Shown in pieces: positions 36,716 to 48,099 of a DNA stretch of 64,000 nucleotides. The notes beneath the pieces are model-generated. The model worked only from the letters and a program-made list of their open reading frames with translations, was not told the DNA's origin and did no database searches. Numbering within the stretch: position 1 is the stretch's first letter; every line of letters starts with the position of its first letter. The stretch lies in NCBI GenBank assembly GCA_963682175.1, contig OY821782.1:30587741-30651740 (forward strand). Reading direction: 5' to 3'. Origin of the DNA: Triglochin maritima (taxonomy: Eukaryota > Streptophyta > Magnoliopsida > Alismatales > Juncaginaceae). Made by a program: the position numbers and the translations under genes.

Positions 36716-37041
36716 AAGCCAATTCTGCACTAGTGACGGGCGAGGCGAGATTGTTCGCGAGGCTCGGGTTTGTAAAGGCGTTGATCTCGGCCCGGTAATG
36801 GAGATCGGATAGTGGAAACCACAAGCAAGGCTCGAGGGACGAGCGGGGCTTGTGAGTGAGGACTAGGACCCAGGGAGGGTGCCGAACCTCGTTAAATCGG
36901 GCGTCGACTTCAACGTTGGTTTGCAAGTTCTCTATCTCTTAGAATAACCCTTGCATGATTAGTTGTTAGTTCGTAATTAGTTTTTAATTCCGCATCTTGT
37001 TTAATTACGATCACTAGAGGGCCCCTTAAGATCCCCACATT

Positions 37042-37054
37042 TGGTATCAGAACC
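37042..37054 (+). other. Initiator-Met primer-binding site of the SIRE-type element
   Basis: TGGTATCAGAACC stands 2 bp after the LTR end. It differs by one base from TGGTATCAGAGCC, the complement of the plant initiator tRNA-Met 3' end. Confidence 0.9.
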
Positions 37055-37092
37055 TTGTTAGCTAAATTTATTTTCTTAATCGAAATATTAGC

Positions 37093-38139
37093 ATGGCTCA
37101 ATCTAATCATAGTGAGGGTTTATCAACTAATAAACCACCTCTTTTTAATGGCCTAAATTATGATTATTGGAAAAAGAGGATGAAAATATATTTGCAAAAT
37201 CATGATTTAAAATTTTGGACTTTTATTTTAAAATCATACACCCCACCAAATGATGATGAGATTATTTCATTACCTAAACCCAAAATTAAGGAGGCGGAAA
37301 TTAATGCCCGCATTATGAATATGTTATATTGTGGTTTAAATGAAAATGAATATAATCGAGTGAGAGGGTGTGAAAGTGCATATGAAATTTGGCACACATT
37401 AGAAATGCATCATGAGGGATCCACTAGATTAAAAGAAACTAGGATTAATCTACTCATGCATAAATATGAATTGTTTCATATGCTACCCGGTGAAAACATA
37501 AGCGAGATGCACACTCGCTTCACCGAAATTATTAACTCCCTTAGTGCTCTTGGAAAGATTTTTAGCAAGGGAGAAATGACAAGGAAGATTCTCCGGTCTC
37601 TCAACGACGATTGGGAAGAAAAGACAACCGCAATAGAAGAAGCGCAAGATCTAACGAAATTGTCGGTTGAAGAACTCATGGGAAGTCTCATGACATATGA
37701 GATACAAATGAAAGACCGAAATGAGAAGAGAGTCAAGAAATCCTTAGGGCTACACGCCGTCGCCAATTCGATCAAAGAAGATAGTGATATCGAGGAACAA
37801 TTGGTGACACATAAATTCAAGGAATTTCTCAAAGAAGAGAAAGAAAGGAGAAAAGAGAAGAAGAAGAAGAGCAAGAGAAAAGAGAAGAAGAAAACTCTTA
37901 AAGCTACTTGGGACACTTCATCATCTTCATCAATTGAAGGCGAATTCGCCTCAATGTGCTTCATGGCAATAGAAGACGATGATAGTGAGGTATCTTCTTG
38001 CTCTAGTCATGATTCAATTGATTCAAATGATTCAAATGCATATAATGAACTTCAATGTGAATTCAATGAATTACTTGAAAATTTTGAGAACCATCGGCCC
38101 ACTCAGTCAAAGGAACTCCAGAGTACACCAACATTTTAG
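37093..38139 (+). pseudogene. SIRE-type Ty1/copia gag, truncated
   Basis: Open for 348 codons from ATG 54 bp after the LTR. PLFNGLNYDYWKKRMKIYL at residues ~13-31 and the following alpha-helical UBN2/gag domain (YEIWHTLEMHHEG, HTRFTEIINSL) are standard for plant copia gag. A Lys-rich stretch at ~255-280 follows. The CCHC knuckle that should come next is missing: near 38,093 the sequence changes to an unrelated gene fragment, and the last ~15 codons are foreign. Protease, integrase and RT are absent downstream. Confidence 0.85.
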
Positions 38140-39260
38140 TAACCTTATGAACCTTTTTGAGCACTTCATCTAGTGGCAGGTCACGTCTTAACCGGCTGCC
38201 GAAGCCTCTGATCAGATCTGCAGCATTATCCAGATCACATTGGTCATTGTTGGGATCAGCAATATATCCCGGTGGAATCCCGACATCGAATTCCGACTCG
38301 GTGGAAGCATTTTGCTGCAAGATTGGGGGTGAATCTGTAAGCAACTCATCTGTCAACATGACCACCGCACAGGAGGTTCACAAAGATGTCACACCGACAT
38401 TATGTTCCTGCACATCATTCAACATACAAAAGAAACATAGAAACAAGGAAACAACCACAATATAGATGAGATGGCGCACAATTTTATAACAAAAAGGGAG
38501 ACCACAATACTAACCAGCGGCGGAAGTGAACATGAAGGATCATCCTTGTTGGTATATGAAAGTGAAGGTTCGGGCGATACAATCTTCCCTTCCACTCTTC
38601 GTGCAGTAATCATATCCTCTATAATATATTTTATCATGGTCAAATGCCTCGAAAGAAAATTAAACTGTGGAAACATATTCTACTAAAAAATACTACGTAC
38701 ATACCTTGGAGTACTGTTAGTGTTACTTTCTCCTTGCATGAGAGTGGTGAACTATCTTCTGTGAAAATTCCCTAAAACATACAGGAGACAACACAATATT
38801 AATGGGTGCTCTAAACAAGTACCATATAATAACCACAATAATGAGAACCAATATAAAAACAAAAAAAAACAACCTGGGGTGACTCATGCGTCACAACATC
38901 ATGTCGGTATGTTTTAACTTCCAAAGCGGCGGCTTCTAACGGCAAATATGTCTTTGAATTTGTACGTTTGAGCTTTCGCGTAGAAGGAAACTCGTTGGTG
39001 GCTGTGTCAACATAAAATAAAACTATTGAAAGTAAGAATTGGATGTGAAGCCAAGTATAGTTGTGGAAGGTTGCAAACCTTCTTTTGCAGCACGTTTTCC
39101 AGTCGAGGGTGGAATAGATGTTCCCTTTTTTTTCATCTGGTAAGAATCTTGTATCTCCACAACACTGTGTTCCGAAGTGGGCTCGTCGTTTTCCAGACCA
39201 AAATTAGACGGGATGAAAGCTACAAATATACAAATAACAAATACAATAATTTTAGTCAAA
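38063..39260 (-). pseudogene. Unidentified multi-exon gene fragment
   Basis: On the minus strand at least five exon-like blocks have good GT-AG borders: about 39,080-39,217 (FIPSNFGLENDEPTSEHSVV...), 38,882-39,004 (ATNEFPSTRKLKRTNSKTYL...), 38,704-38,771 (GIFTEDSSPLSCKEKV...), 38,513-38,660 (HLTMIKYIIEDMITARRVEG...) and 38,094-38,409 (DELLTDSPPILQQNASTESE...). No family is recognised. The last block ends at the junction with the SIRE gag, so the gene is truncated. It might be the N-terminal part of a transposon Ulp1-type gene or a captured host gene. Confidence 0.45.
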
Positions 39261-39309
39261 CATCAGCATCCAATAATTTTAGTCTAATTTTAGCCAAAAT
39301 TCGACCGTT

Positions 39310-39661
39310 CACTTAAATTGTAAGTTAACAAACATATGAATAGGCAGATTGGTTGGACCAACACAATGCAAAGTAAGAGTTTCTATACTTGACAATGAGG
39401 AAATGGTAGACCGACAGGGAAAGGTGGTCGGACTATATCAAGAAAATTTACTATCCAGTTTTGGGTCTGATTCGATCAACCACTAGGTGTGGTCTGGTCG
39501 ACCTAAAGTTTAGAGTCCAAATTGGGTAAATGAAAAATCTCCGAAATAGCTGTTGGCGAATAACGACAAGAAAACAACTCAAAATTGAAATTTGAATATC
39601 AAAGAATGGCCAGACAAAATAGTTAAAATGGTGGACCGTTCAACTAAAGCATTGTTGTAAA
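39310..39661 (-). mobile_element. Probable remainder of the SIRE-type LTR at the Tat insertion site
   Basis: On the minus strand this segment follows the target duplication GTTTG. It contains 'aacggtccacc', 'aggtcgacc', 'tggttgatcg' and 'cggtctacc', the GGTNNACC variants typical of the SIRE-type LTR at 31,624. Together with 20,430-20,792 it would make up the pre-insertion target LTR. Confidence 0.4.
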
Positions 39662-39666
39662 CAAAC

Positions 39667-42600
39667 TATTTAACGTGGGTTTTTAGTTCTTTTGTTTTAT
39701 ATATTGGTGTTGCGAAGACCTCTCAAGAATTCATAATGGAATTCCGCACCTTACGACTTCGTATAGAAGAATGCCTCATCGTGTCATACTCATATCATTC
39801 ATTTGTACAGGAAATTAAATAAACACAAATAACTAGCTAGAAAGTAAATAAGTGCGATATTTTCTTTCATTGAATAAAAAGGATAAATATGAAATACAAG
39901 AGTTGACATATTTATGCATTGCACAAATGGAAGATATATAAGCATCCTTTTGCAAAAGACTAAAATTGTCATTATATTAACAATTCCAGATATGTCTTAT
40001 TAATAGGATTTTTATATTTTGATATCTTTAGGACGAGGATATATCAACTCGAACTTTGATCGGTTCGACTAAGATCTCCCTTTTGTTGTGATATATCGTC
40101 ACAGTATGGTCAGTTTAGCCTCTTGACCTAGGAGGGTTTTGTATATGTTTGTTAGGTGCTTCAACTTTATCACGAAGACAACCTAATATTAGTGAGTTTA
40201 ACCTCGTCACAAGGAGGAGTTACATATATTCGATTTATAAACGATAATTCTTATATTAGAATATCGTAGAAACGGTTAGTTTGGCCTCGTAACCGAGGAG
40301 GTATTTTGTATATATGGGGTGTTGTCTCGTATTATAGGAGACATTGTAAACATTTTATTCCCTTGTTCGGGACAACATTGTGTATATGCTTTGTTTGAGT
40401 ACGACGACTTTAGTTTATCTCATTACTAAATATCACTAAGGGTTAGATTAGTTTAGCCTCGTAACCTAGGAGGTGATATTTATGTGTATTTGACCGGTTT
40501 GGATAGTTATTATTTTTTATATAGATATTAGAATGTTTTGGTCAGTTTAGCGTCGTAACCCGGAGGGATGTGTTTTAGACTTGTTTGGACAATTATCCCC
40601 TTTAATATGGGTATTATGATGATTTGGCCAGTTTAGCCTCGTGACCCGGAGGGATTTGTGTATGCGTCTTTGTTATATTGACGACGATTCTTATATTTAA
40701 ATATTATCAAATAGTTAGTTTAATCTCATAACTAGGAGAATATTTTATGTATATAATTTGTTAAGTGTGTTGGACAGTTTAGCCTCATGACCCGGAGGTG
40801 TTTTGTATATATTTTGTTTTGTTTATTTGATTTGTTAAATGAAGACTTTATTGCCAGTAAGGGAGAGGCAACCCAAGATCAATCTTGACGTGCATCCTCA
40901 CTTACGACTAAAGTAGTCCATATTTTAGTTTTTGATCACTCCAACGATAATAGAGAGGGAACCCAAAATCCATCTTGGCGTGCATCCTCACTTATTATTA
41001 GAGTAGTCAATATTTAGGTTTTATGTTTGTTTTCGATTTTTAGGTTGGTTGACATATTTTGTAACTTTAAAGACTTATTTTGCAATTTATCCACATTTAG
41101 GGGTGGATTTGTGATCTCATCACATTAGTGAACTACTTTTCTTTCGTCACATATTTGAGAGTCATTTCCTTAAATTTAACTTATTTATAGGGAGGCATGC
41201 AAAAAGCCCAGCTCATATGCCTGATTCATACATGTACGTGAGGTACATGACCTTACTTTCTTTTCTTTCTCCTTTCCTCAAACATGAGAGTTTATATTAC
41301 AAAGGGTGAATATTTGAACTCATATTTAAATATGATACAAGGTTGAAACGTAAATTAGTACCATGAGAAAGGTTATATAAACTAATGAACGTCCAGTTAT
41401 CCATGCTCCCTCATTAGATCTTAAATTATAGATTATTAAGATCTTTAATTTTTTTGTTGAGAGCGCATCAAACATTGTGGATACCTATGGTCCATGCTTG
41501 TATATTGTAAAACAAGATTAAAACCTCATGAAATCCATGCGTGGTCAAACACCACAGACTCCGTCAATTACCACGACGAATGTTGTGCAATCACATATTA
41601 TTAATCTTAATTCAGTTACATAAGTGTTATGCACTCATTCAAATATTTAGATTTGTCTCAAACCGGCCGTCCGGTTCCCATTCACCGTATATTTGACCGA
41701 TTGTTGTCCATCTCAATAGGACAAGTTCATACCTTGATTGCATATGTTGTGAGCTTAGATGAATTCGGTTATGATTAAACTATTGTGTATCCATCACTCT
41801 GTATGTACCATATGATATTATTGACATACATTGTTCTGAAATTATTGACACACATTGTTCCGAGCATATAGAGTTTTTGGATCACTGAAGAACTCATATC
41901 TAGATTTTGTGATAATTTCTGTTTGGTTGGTCTTATGCGTTGACCCTAATACTTTATCGTATTGAGGCTAAGTGTTATATTGGTATTTAAGTATTCTTCT
42001 AAAGATCTGAATATGTACCGATATATCCAAACCTCTACATATTACGTGAGGCTTTAATTATTAATTCTTCACTAAACATGTCGCAACGAATGCAGTTTGT
42101 AACATAACCGATATTTCCTTGGTCACGTCTTCTGAACGGTTGAGCGTAGAGATTGACCAAAGCACGCATAGGTTTGTATTATGTTACTTCTATATTTTGT
42201 CCTAATTGGTTTCGATCCACACCATGAGGTGCAATACTGCTTTATGCTTTGGACATGTTCATTTGGTTTCAACACTTCGACGTGGCTTTGATAGGGTTCT
42301 GTTTATGTATTTTATTATTATTATCAAACATGGAAACTTATGTGTTTATTTTGTAAGTTTCTCATTGAATTTCGGCAGCCTTCCGGCGTATTTTTGTTTT
42401 ACCAAAATATAAACGATCAAACCGGGTTCGATTCCTCAAAAGGAAGAGGCCGGGATGACGTATTTTTCCCAAGCCAAACGGGTACGATTCCCCAAGGGAG
42501 GTGGCCGTTTGGCCAAACGGGCGACCGTCCGGGTTCGATTCCTTAAAAGGAGGATGCCGGCCGTAACGATCGTTAAGTACACGGATGGGTACGGATCCCC

Positions 42601-43573
42601 AAGGGAGTAGCCACCCGTGCACATTTTTATTAAAATTATTATTATTATTATTTCGACGAAGCGATCGCCGGCGCTAATGCTGCACTTGCCGGAATTGCGG
42701 CGGACATTTAATGAAATCGGAGTTGTTGTTGCTGGAGTCGGCACGGCCGTGGAGTTGGAGTCGGCGTTGGATGAAACCGGCGTTTGTTGCTTGTTGAGAG
42801 GATGTTGATCTTCCTCTGTTCAACAACGAACAAACTCTTCTCAGCTCCCTCACGTTACCCTTTTTCCTCCTTTTATCTTCTCACGATTTTTTTTGATGTC
42901 TGTCTCCAAAAAAAACTCTCCTCCTCCAAGGAGTTAACAAGGTATTTATAGGATGGCGATGACGAGGATATTAAGGACATCGTGGGTGAACGTATGTGAT
43001 CGTGGGGTAAGTGGATGGGATCATGTATTGGAAGTTAAGATTCATGTTGCCCAATTACTACGTATGACTCAAATATTTTTATAATTAAATAGCAGCGTGA
43101 TTTTGGTTGGTGAAACTAAGATGACTAAGCATAAGATTAATTCTCACCTACATTCATGAAAGGTGAGGGTCAAAGTGGGATGTAGTGGTTAAGGTGGAGG
43201 TGGTTTTGTATGCATGAACGTGTATGTATGACCTTGATCTTTTTTTTTTGAAAATAAGATAGTAAATTTATTACGTATATGCTTAAAATCAACCAATTTA
43301 TATTATTTATTTAGTGGCAAAATTTCATTTTCACATTTACATCTTGTGATATTCCACATCTCTTCATGTTTTGACTATTTCGATGTCCAATTTAATAAAC
43401 ATAGATCAAGAGATAAATAATTCCTTAATTTTCATTTTGATTTAATTTGCTTAATTAGTCTTCGTCTCGATAGAGTTCCAAATTGCCTATGTTTCCACTA
43501 AGTTGGGATGATAATTGGTCGACAATCATTGAAAATTTTATTTTGATTTGGGATGTTTTTTTATGTGTCAACA
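39667..43573 (-). mobile_element. Tat-lineage 3' LTR, inverted (3,907 bp)
   Basis: Reverse complement of the LTR at 20,793-24,598. On the minus strand it starts TGTTGACAC and ends GTTAAATA (one change from GTTAAACA). A polypurine tract lies on its inner side (43,574) and CAAAC, the reverse complement of GTTTG, on its outer side (39,662-39,666). That makes it the 3' LTR of the same element in inverted orientation. Confidence 0.85.
42415..42605 (+). repeat. B-box-like tandem units in the Tat 3' LTR
   Basis: Four units: GGGTTCGATTCC at about 42,424 and 42,530, GGGTACGATTCC at about 42,480, and GGGTACGGATCC at about 42,586. Each is followed by 'ccaaggga' or 'aaaagga' hairpin arms. Same array as in the 5' LTR at 21,755. 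Confidence 0.6.
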
Positions 43574-43590
43574 TTTTGCCCCTTCAAGAA
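43574..43590 (-). other. Polypurine tract of the Tat element
   Basis: On the minus strand GAAGGGGCAAAA directly precedes the LTR start TGTTGACAC. It marks this side as the internal 3' end of the element. Confidence 0.75.
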
Positions 43591-44221
43591 GATATGATGA
43601 AAATTACTTCCGATATTAAGGAGGTTACGTGTTTTATGAACTATGGTATGGTCATTGACGGTGAAAGATGGGCATTTTATTTTATTTTATTTACACTCTG
43701 TCAAATTATTTTATCGATTTTTTTATTATTATTTGCTACGTGACTATTTCCTTCGGAAGCCAAATACCCGATGTTATTGACTACGTGGAACTTTTCATTC
43801 GGTTACGTGAAAATTTCCTGGTGGATCCTCTTTGTATATATGTGTGTGTATATATATATATATATGGGTGGGACGATTGGTGAGGAGAAAACAACACTTC
43901 TGTGCTCTTAAGTGGATTCTTCCTTGGATTATTTTCTTGCTCGTTTGATTCCGGTGAGTTAGCCTTGTAGTAACTACCTACATTCACGGGACGTCATTCT
44001 CAAGAGCATTCAAGCTAGTGACCATAACCTCTTGTTCGAAACAGGTAACCTCCTTTATCTCCCGCCCCTTTTTTTGTGTGTAGAAGCTCACAACATGACT
44101 TACGTTTTCGTGTATTGTTATTTCATTCAATAAATGTATTCATCTTTGATTCCTACGATGGTCATGGGAAGTCATGTGATGTGTAATTTTTTAGTTCCCA
44201 TGGAGAATCCTGGATCACCGA
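43591..44221 (+). promoter_or_regulatory. Probable promoter and leader of the antisense PMD ORF
   Basis: AT-rich sequence with a (TA)n run at 43,850-43,864, then 'aacaggtaacctcc' at about 44,041, a possible splice donor. The sequence lies between the polypurine tract and the PMD frame, where a promoter firing antisense to the element would sit. The function is inferred from position only. Confidence 0.3.
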
Positions 44222-44476
44222 TTGCTTTTGTGGGAATTGATTTGCAACACTTTGAATGATTTTTTTTCTCTTTTGAATCTCGTACAACTCGCTCCACATG
44301 CTACTTGTTGCTTTGAAAATGTAACTAGGATGTCCTTCTACCATTCAAGTGGTTGTTCCATGCGTCTCTCAAGTTCCAAGCGAGCAGCCCGAGCTTTCTC
44401 ACCTTTTAGAGGAGATAACATCACTTCTGACATAAGTCGGTGTCTTCACTATAAGTCGGATGGCATGTGGAGCTTC

Positions 44477-46424
44477 TGTAACGTACCCGAAAACAGTGGA
44501 AAATTTAAAACAATAATAAAGACCGTCAATGGTCAACACTGGGCACGTCACGAAACAACAAGACGAAATATATATATATATATACATATCCACGTGGAGG
44601 TCAAACTATACATATGAGTCAACTGTGATTACAACAAAAATGAATATACATGTAATCACTACCTCAACAAAAGATATAAAAGATGACAGGATCTGATCCC
44701 GGGGGAACTCTCCTCGGTCACCACCAGACTCTAATGCTACTCGCTACCTGAAATGCAAACAAACAAACATGCCTGAGTTCCCTGCATGAACCCCGTATAC
44801 CAAACCTCCTAAAATACAAAACAAATTTAAAGACAATGCAATGCAATGCACATGATCATCCACCTCGGGCCCACAATAATGCCCTCACCGCCTCTGCGGC
44901 ACTGAACCACTCCTGTCACTAGGGTCAAGTCAGTCCACCGCTGCCTCACAAGGGTCAGTCGACACCACTGCTCCCCAAAAGTGCAGGAAGGAACCCCCGG
45001 CACACGCCGCCACCCCAGGAGCGAGTCAGCCCGCCGAATACACAACTCGGGTCAGACGACAGCCGCTGCTCCCCCAAGAGCCGCCAAACGTGCACCCTGC
45101 CGGAATATCCTCGGCCTACCGCTAAACCCTTGTAAACTACCCAAGGTTTACGGCACACATCCCTCACACCCCGCTCGGTAAGAGAGGCAACAGTAATACA
45201 ATAATACGCCCTCGTCGAAGGTGAAATCCGTCGCTCTCAAAGCCGGTAATCAACCGTCGCCTCGGAGCCGGTAGTCGACCTATACTCAACGGATCGCGTG
45301 TGGATAAATCCACCAACCTGCGGCAGATCGGTCGACCGCTAAAAGCACACCGGTCGACCGGTCCTCCACACAGTACACAGTACCGTACAAACAATAGCAT
45401 CCGGTCGAACCACGCCAACCGAATTACCGACCAATCGGTCGAACAAAAGTCATCTAGCGGTCGACCGTTTGGATGGTCTACGCTATACAAATTTATATAA
45501 TATATATATCCAATCGGTCGAACCAAGGGGCCGTCCAACCGATAACAGGACTTTCAGCATTTTGCCTAAGTGGTATTCGGTCGACCGGAACTACTATACA
45601 GTTCGACCCAAACATCACAGGCACTCTACCGCTTAATTAAAATGCTCAGTCGGTCGACCGAAAGTTAAAGAGCGGTCGACCGTTTTGATGGTCAAAGCTC
45701 CCAACCGACTTAGCATCGAATAGATCGGTCGAACCAAGTTAAAGGCGTTCGACCGTTTAATAAGTCAAAAACCCCAACCGACCCATTCTCATTGTTTTCG
45801 GTCGACCGGCTAAGTGGACCCGTTCGACCGATAACAGTATCAACCCTTTTTCCCGCACAAATCTGGGATAACGGTCGACCGTCCGGAGACATCGTTAGAC
45901 CGTTCGCAGGTAAACATCAATATAATAATAGGATCGGTCGACTGCCCACAGGCACCGGTCGACCGATCGTCGTCTTCAACCTCTAAAAAGGTTGCAATCC
46001 GACGGGGAATTCGACACCAACGTCGATCCCCAACACTCACAAGGCATAAGTGAGTTATAATGAAGATTTGGCATACCTTATTGACGGTTGTGGAAGCCTC
46101 CCAAGCTTTGGCAACCTCTACTCCACTTCTTCTTCTTCTTCTTCTTCTCCTCTTCTTCTTCTTCTCTTCTTCTTCTTCTTCTTCTTCTCCTTCTCTTCTT
46201 CTCACTCTCTGCTGGATAGGGTTTAGGTGAAGAAAACGCCAACCCTTATCTCCTCTACAACTTCTCCTTAAATAGGCAATCCAACCTACACCTCATCCAA
46301 TCAAAACCCACCAACTCTCTCTCCTCTCACGTTCCAACACCTCATGCTTCACTGTTCCAGGATTAGATTAGTGTTAATTAGGTTTAGGTTTAGTTAATTA
46401 AGGTGTTTAGATTAGGTTATTACT
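44477..46424 (-). mobile_element. Solo LTR of a chromovirus (Tekay-like), TSD GCTTC
   Basis: On the plus strand it runs TGTAACGTACC...TTATTACT, with GCTTC at 44,472-44,476 and again at 46,425-46,429. Sequence blocks match the Tekay LTRs at 48,100 and 54,865 in order: 'gtgattacaacaaaa', 'acatgtaatcact', 'ctcctcggtcacca', 'ccccgtat'. It contains nine exact CGGTCGACCG-type sites (45,330-45,965) and a (CTT)n run at about 46,125-46,205. The terminal T instead of A is one mutation from the CA end. Confidence 0.9.
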
Positions 46425-48099
46425 GCTTCGATCGCCACGACGACATTCCGGTTTGGTTCCCTTCTGATATCGATCTGAAGTATCACTTAGGCCATCGCGA
46501 TAGATCTGAAATTATTGCAGTAGAGTACGCAATATTGCTTGGACGCCAATCTTTACGCGGGACAGTTATTCATCACTATCCCTCTTATAGTATCTACAAA
46601 GATCATGATATATGTAAGATTCCAGACCTTGCGAAGACTGGATTATTAAACCAGAAAAGAGTCATTATCGTTGATATGCGTCCGGGTAGTTGGACGGCAT
46701 ATGGTTCTATCGACTTGGGTGAAGAAGATAATCGACTGCATATGATTTTGTCACCCAGTGATCCTAAGAAACCTGTCAGCGTATGCTTAGCTATCAAATG
46801 CTTACAAGAATCCTTTCGGCAAGGAACGAAACCTGGATGATATGGGCAATTAAGTATCCGAGGTCTACCCACTTTCCGTAGAGGTCAGGTCGAGTGGACC
46901 CGTTATTGGTTAGATCATTATGGAGATAGATTAAAAAGAATCGGTTTATATGACGCTGTCTACGCATCTATGTTCGCGTATCACCGCTATGAAGGTCTTA
47001 TTCAGGCATTTGCAGAATTATGGACACAGAGATATAACACGGCTTTTACTCGTGAGTGGGAGTTTTCACCGAATTTGTGGGACTTCTCTCAAATCACCAG
47101 ACTTCTAATTTCTGGTGATTTATATGAGGAGTGTGTACCTCCAGATGTCATAAAAGATCGGACCGACGGGAGCGGAAATTATCTCTATCCATATTGCATG
47201 AGGCTCTTGTTTAAGATTTTCATAAATTTGGTTTTGTGGAAACAATCCAGACGAGGTAGAAACAAACAACGCCAGATAACGATCGACCCGAAGCTTAACC
47301 AGTATGATCTCGAAGGTGAAATTCCATTTGACATTGACGTTGTACTAATGCCAACTCAAGTTCAACGTAGGATTACTCCCGACATGTGGCTGCGATTTTT
47401 TTACGGAGGTCCCTTCTTGCTAGAAGCTTTTCCAGAGGTTGGTGAAGAGATGCTTCCTCATGGAGATGAACCTATAGTCTTACCAACAGATGATGATGAG
47501 ACATTTTTTCCAATTCCAAAAGCTGGGGCTAACCCGTGGGTTTTAGAGGAGGAAACTCATTTAGCTGCATTTTTAGTTTATTGGATTTGCACATTTTGCT
47601 CTCCCACACGGCGATCACCATTCTATTCGACCAGAGGCGATTTACCCGGCGGCTTTGTTGGCGAGTGGGGTAAGATTAGCTATGTGCCCCGCAGTACTTG
47701 CTAGCGTATATTTTGGCTTGGGAACGCTCCATCATCACAAGGTCCCAAAACAATGTTCGACTGTGATGTCTGTTCACTACATTTCCTGTTGGCTTGCTTT
47801 TTATACAAAGATTTTCGTCACTCCTAACTACAAAGGACTTGATTTGACCTCGAATGTTAGCCTATGCTGGTGTGAGAAGGGAAGTGAAACTTGAGAAAGT
47901 TAGACATTTTTTACACCACCTCGGGACAGTAAGTATTACGGAGTTGTGCGGTGACAGTCGCACACGCCCGCACAGCACTGTGTGCGCGCACATACACATG
48001 CACACGCAGTCAGATATTCTGCGCGCAAGACAACATCGACTGGTTTCGCCCTGCCTTGGGCTCGTCAGGGAAGCGGCTTCAGCTCCCAACCAGCCCTAC

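Larger units (their letters stand above)
32866..36735 (-). mobile_element. CACTA transposon, 3,870 bp, with TSD ACG
   Basis: Termini CACTACTACAGAAAAGGG (left) and CACTAGTGCAGAATTGGC (right, reverse complement) are flanked by ACG on both sides (32,863-32,865 and 36,736-36,738). Both ends carry palindromic ACGTCGG/CCGACGT subterminal repeats. It encodes a spliced Ulp1-like gene on the minus strand but no recognisable TNP2-type transposase, so it is probably non-autonomous. It sits within the SIRE-type LTR and is therefore younger than that LTR. Confidence 0.9.
31624..37039 (+). mobile_element. SIRE-type Ty1/copia 5' LTR, split by a CACTA element
   Basis: Starts TGTTGGCTTTTTAGCC, ends GATCCCCACA, and a Met-type PBS follows. 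Without the CACTA insertion (32,866-36,735) and one ACG duplication it is about 1.54 kb. The part at 31,930-32,500 is packed with CGGT-NN-ACCG variants such as ggtcaaccg, ggtaaaccg and ggtacaccg. The promoter is probably near 'cctatataagg' at about 32,594. Confidence 0.8.

Noticed and set aside
42415..42605. tRNA gene(s)
   Set aside because: Only the T-loop/B-box consensus is present. No A-box, anticodon arm or acceptor stem could be paired.
20793..43573. A giant DNA transposon or foldback element with 3.8 kb inverted repeats
   Set aside because: The repeats have LTR ends (TG...CA), a PBS and a polypurine tract on their inner sides, and retroelement gag/integrase between them. An inverted LTR pair explains them better.
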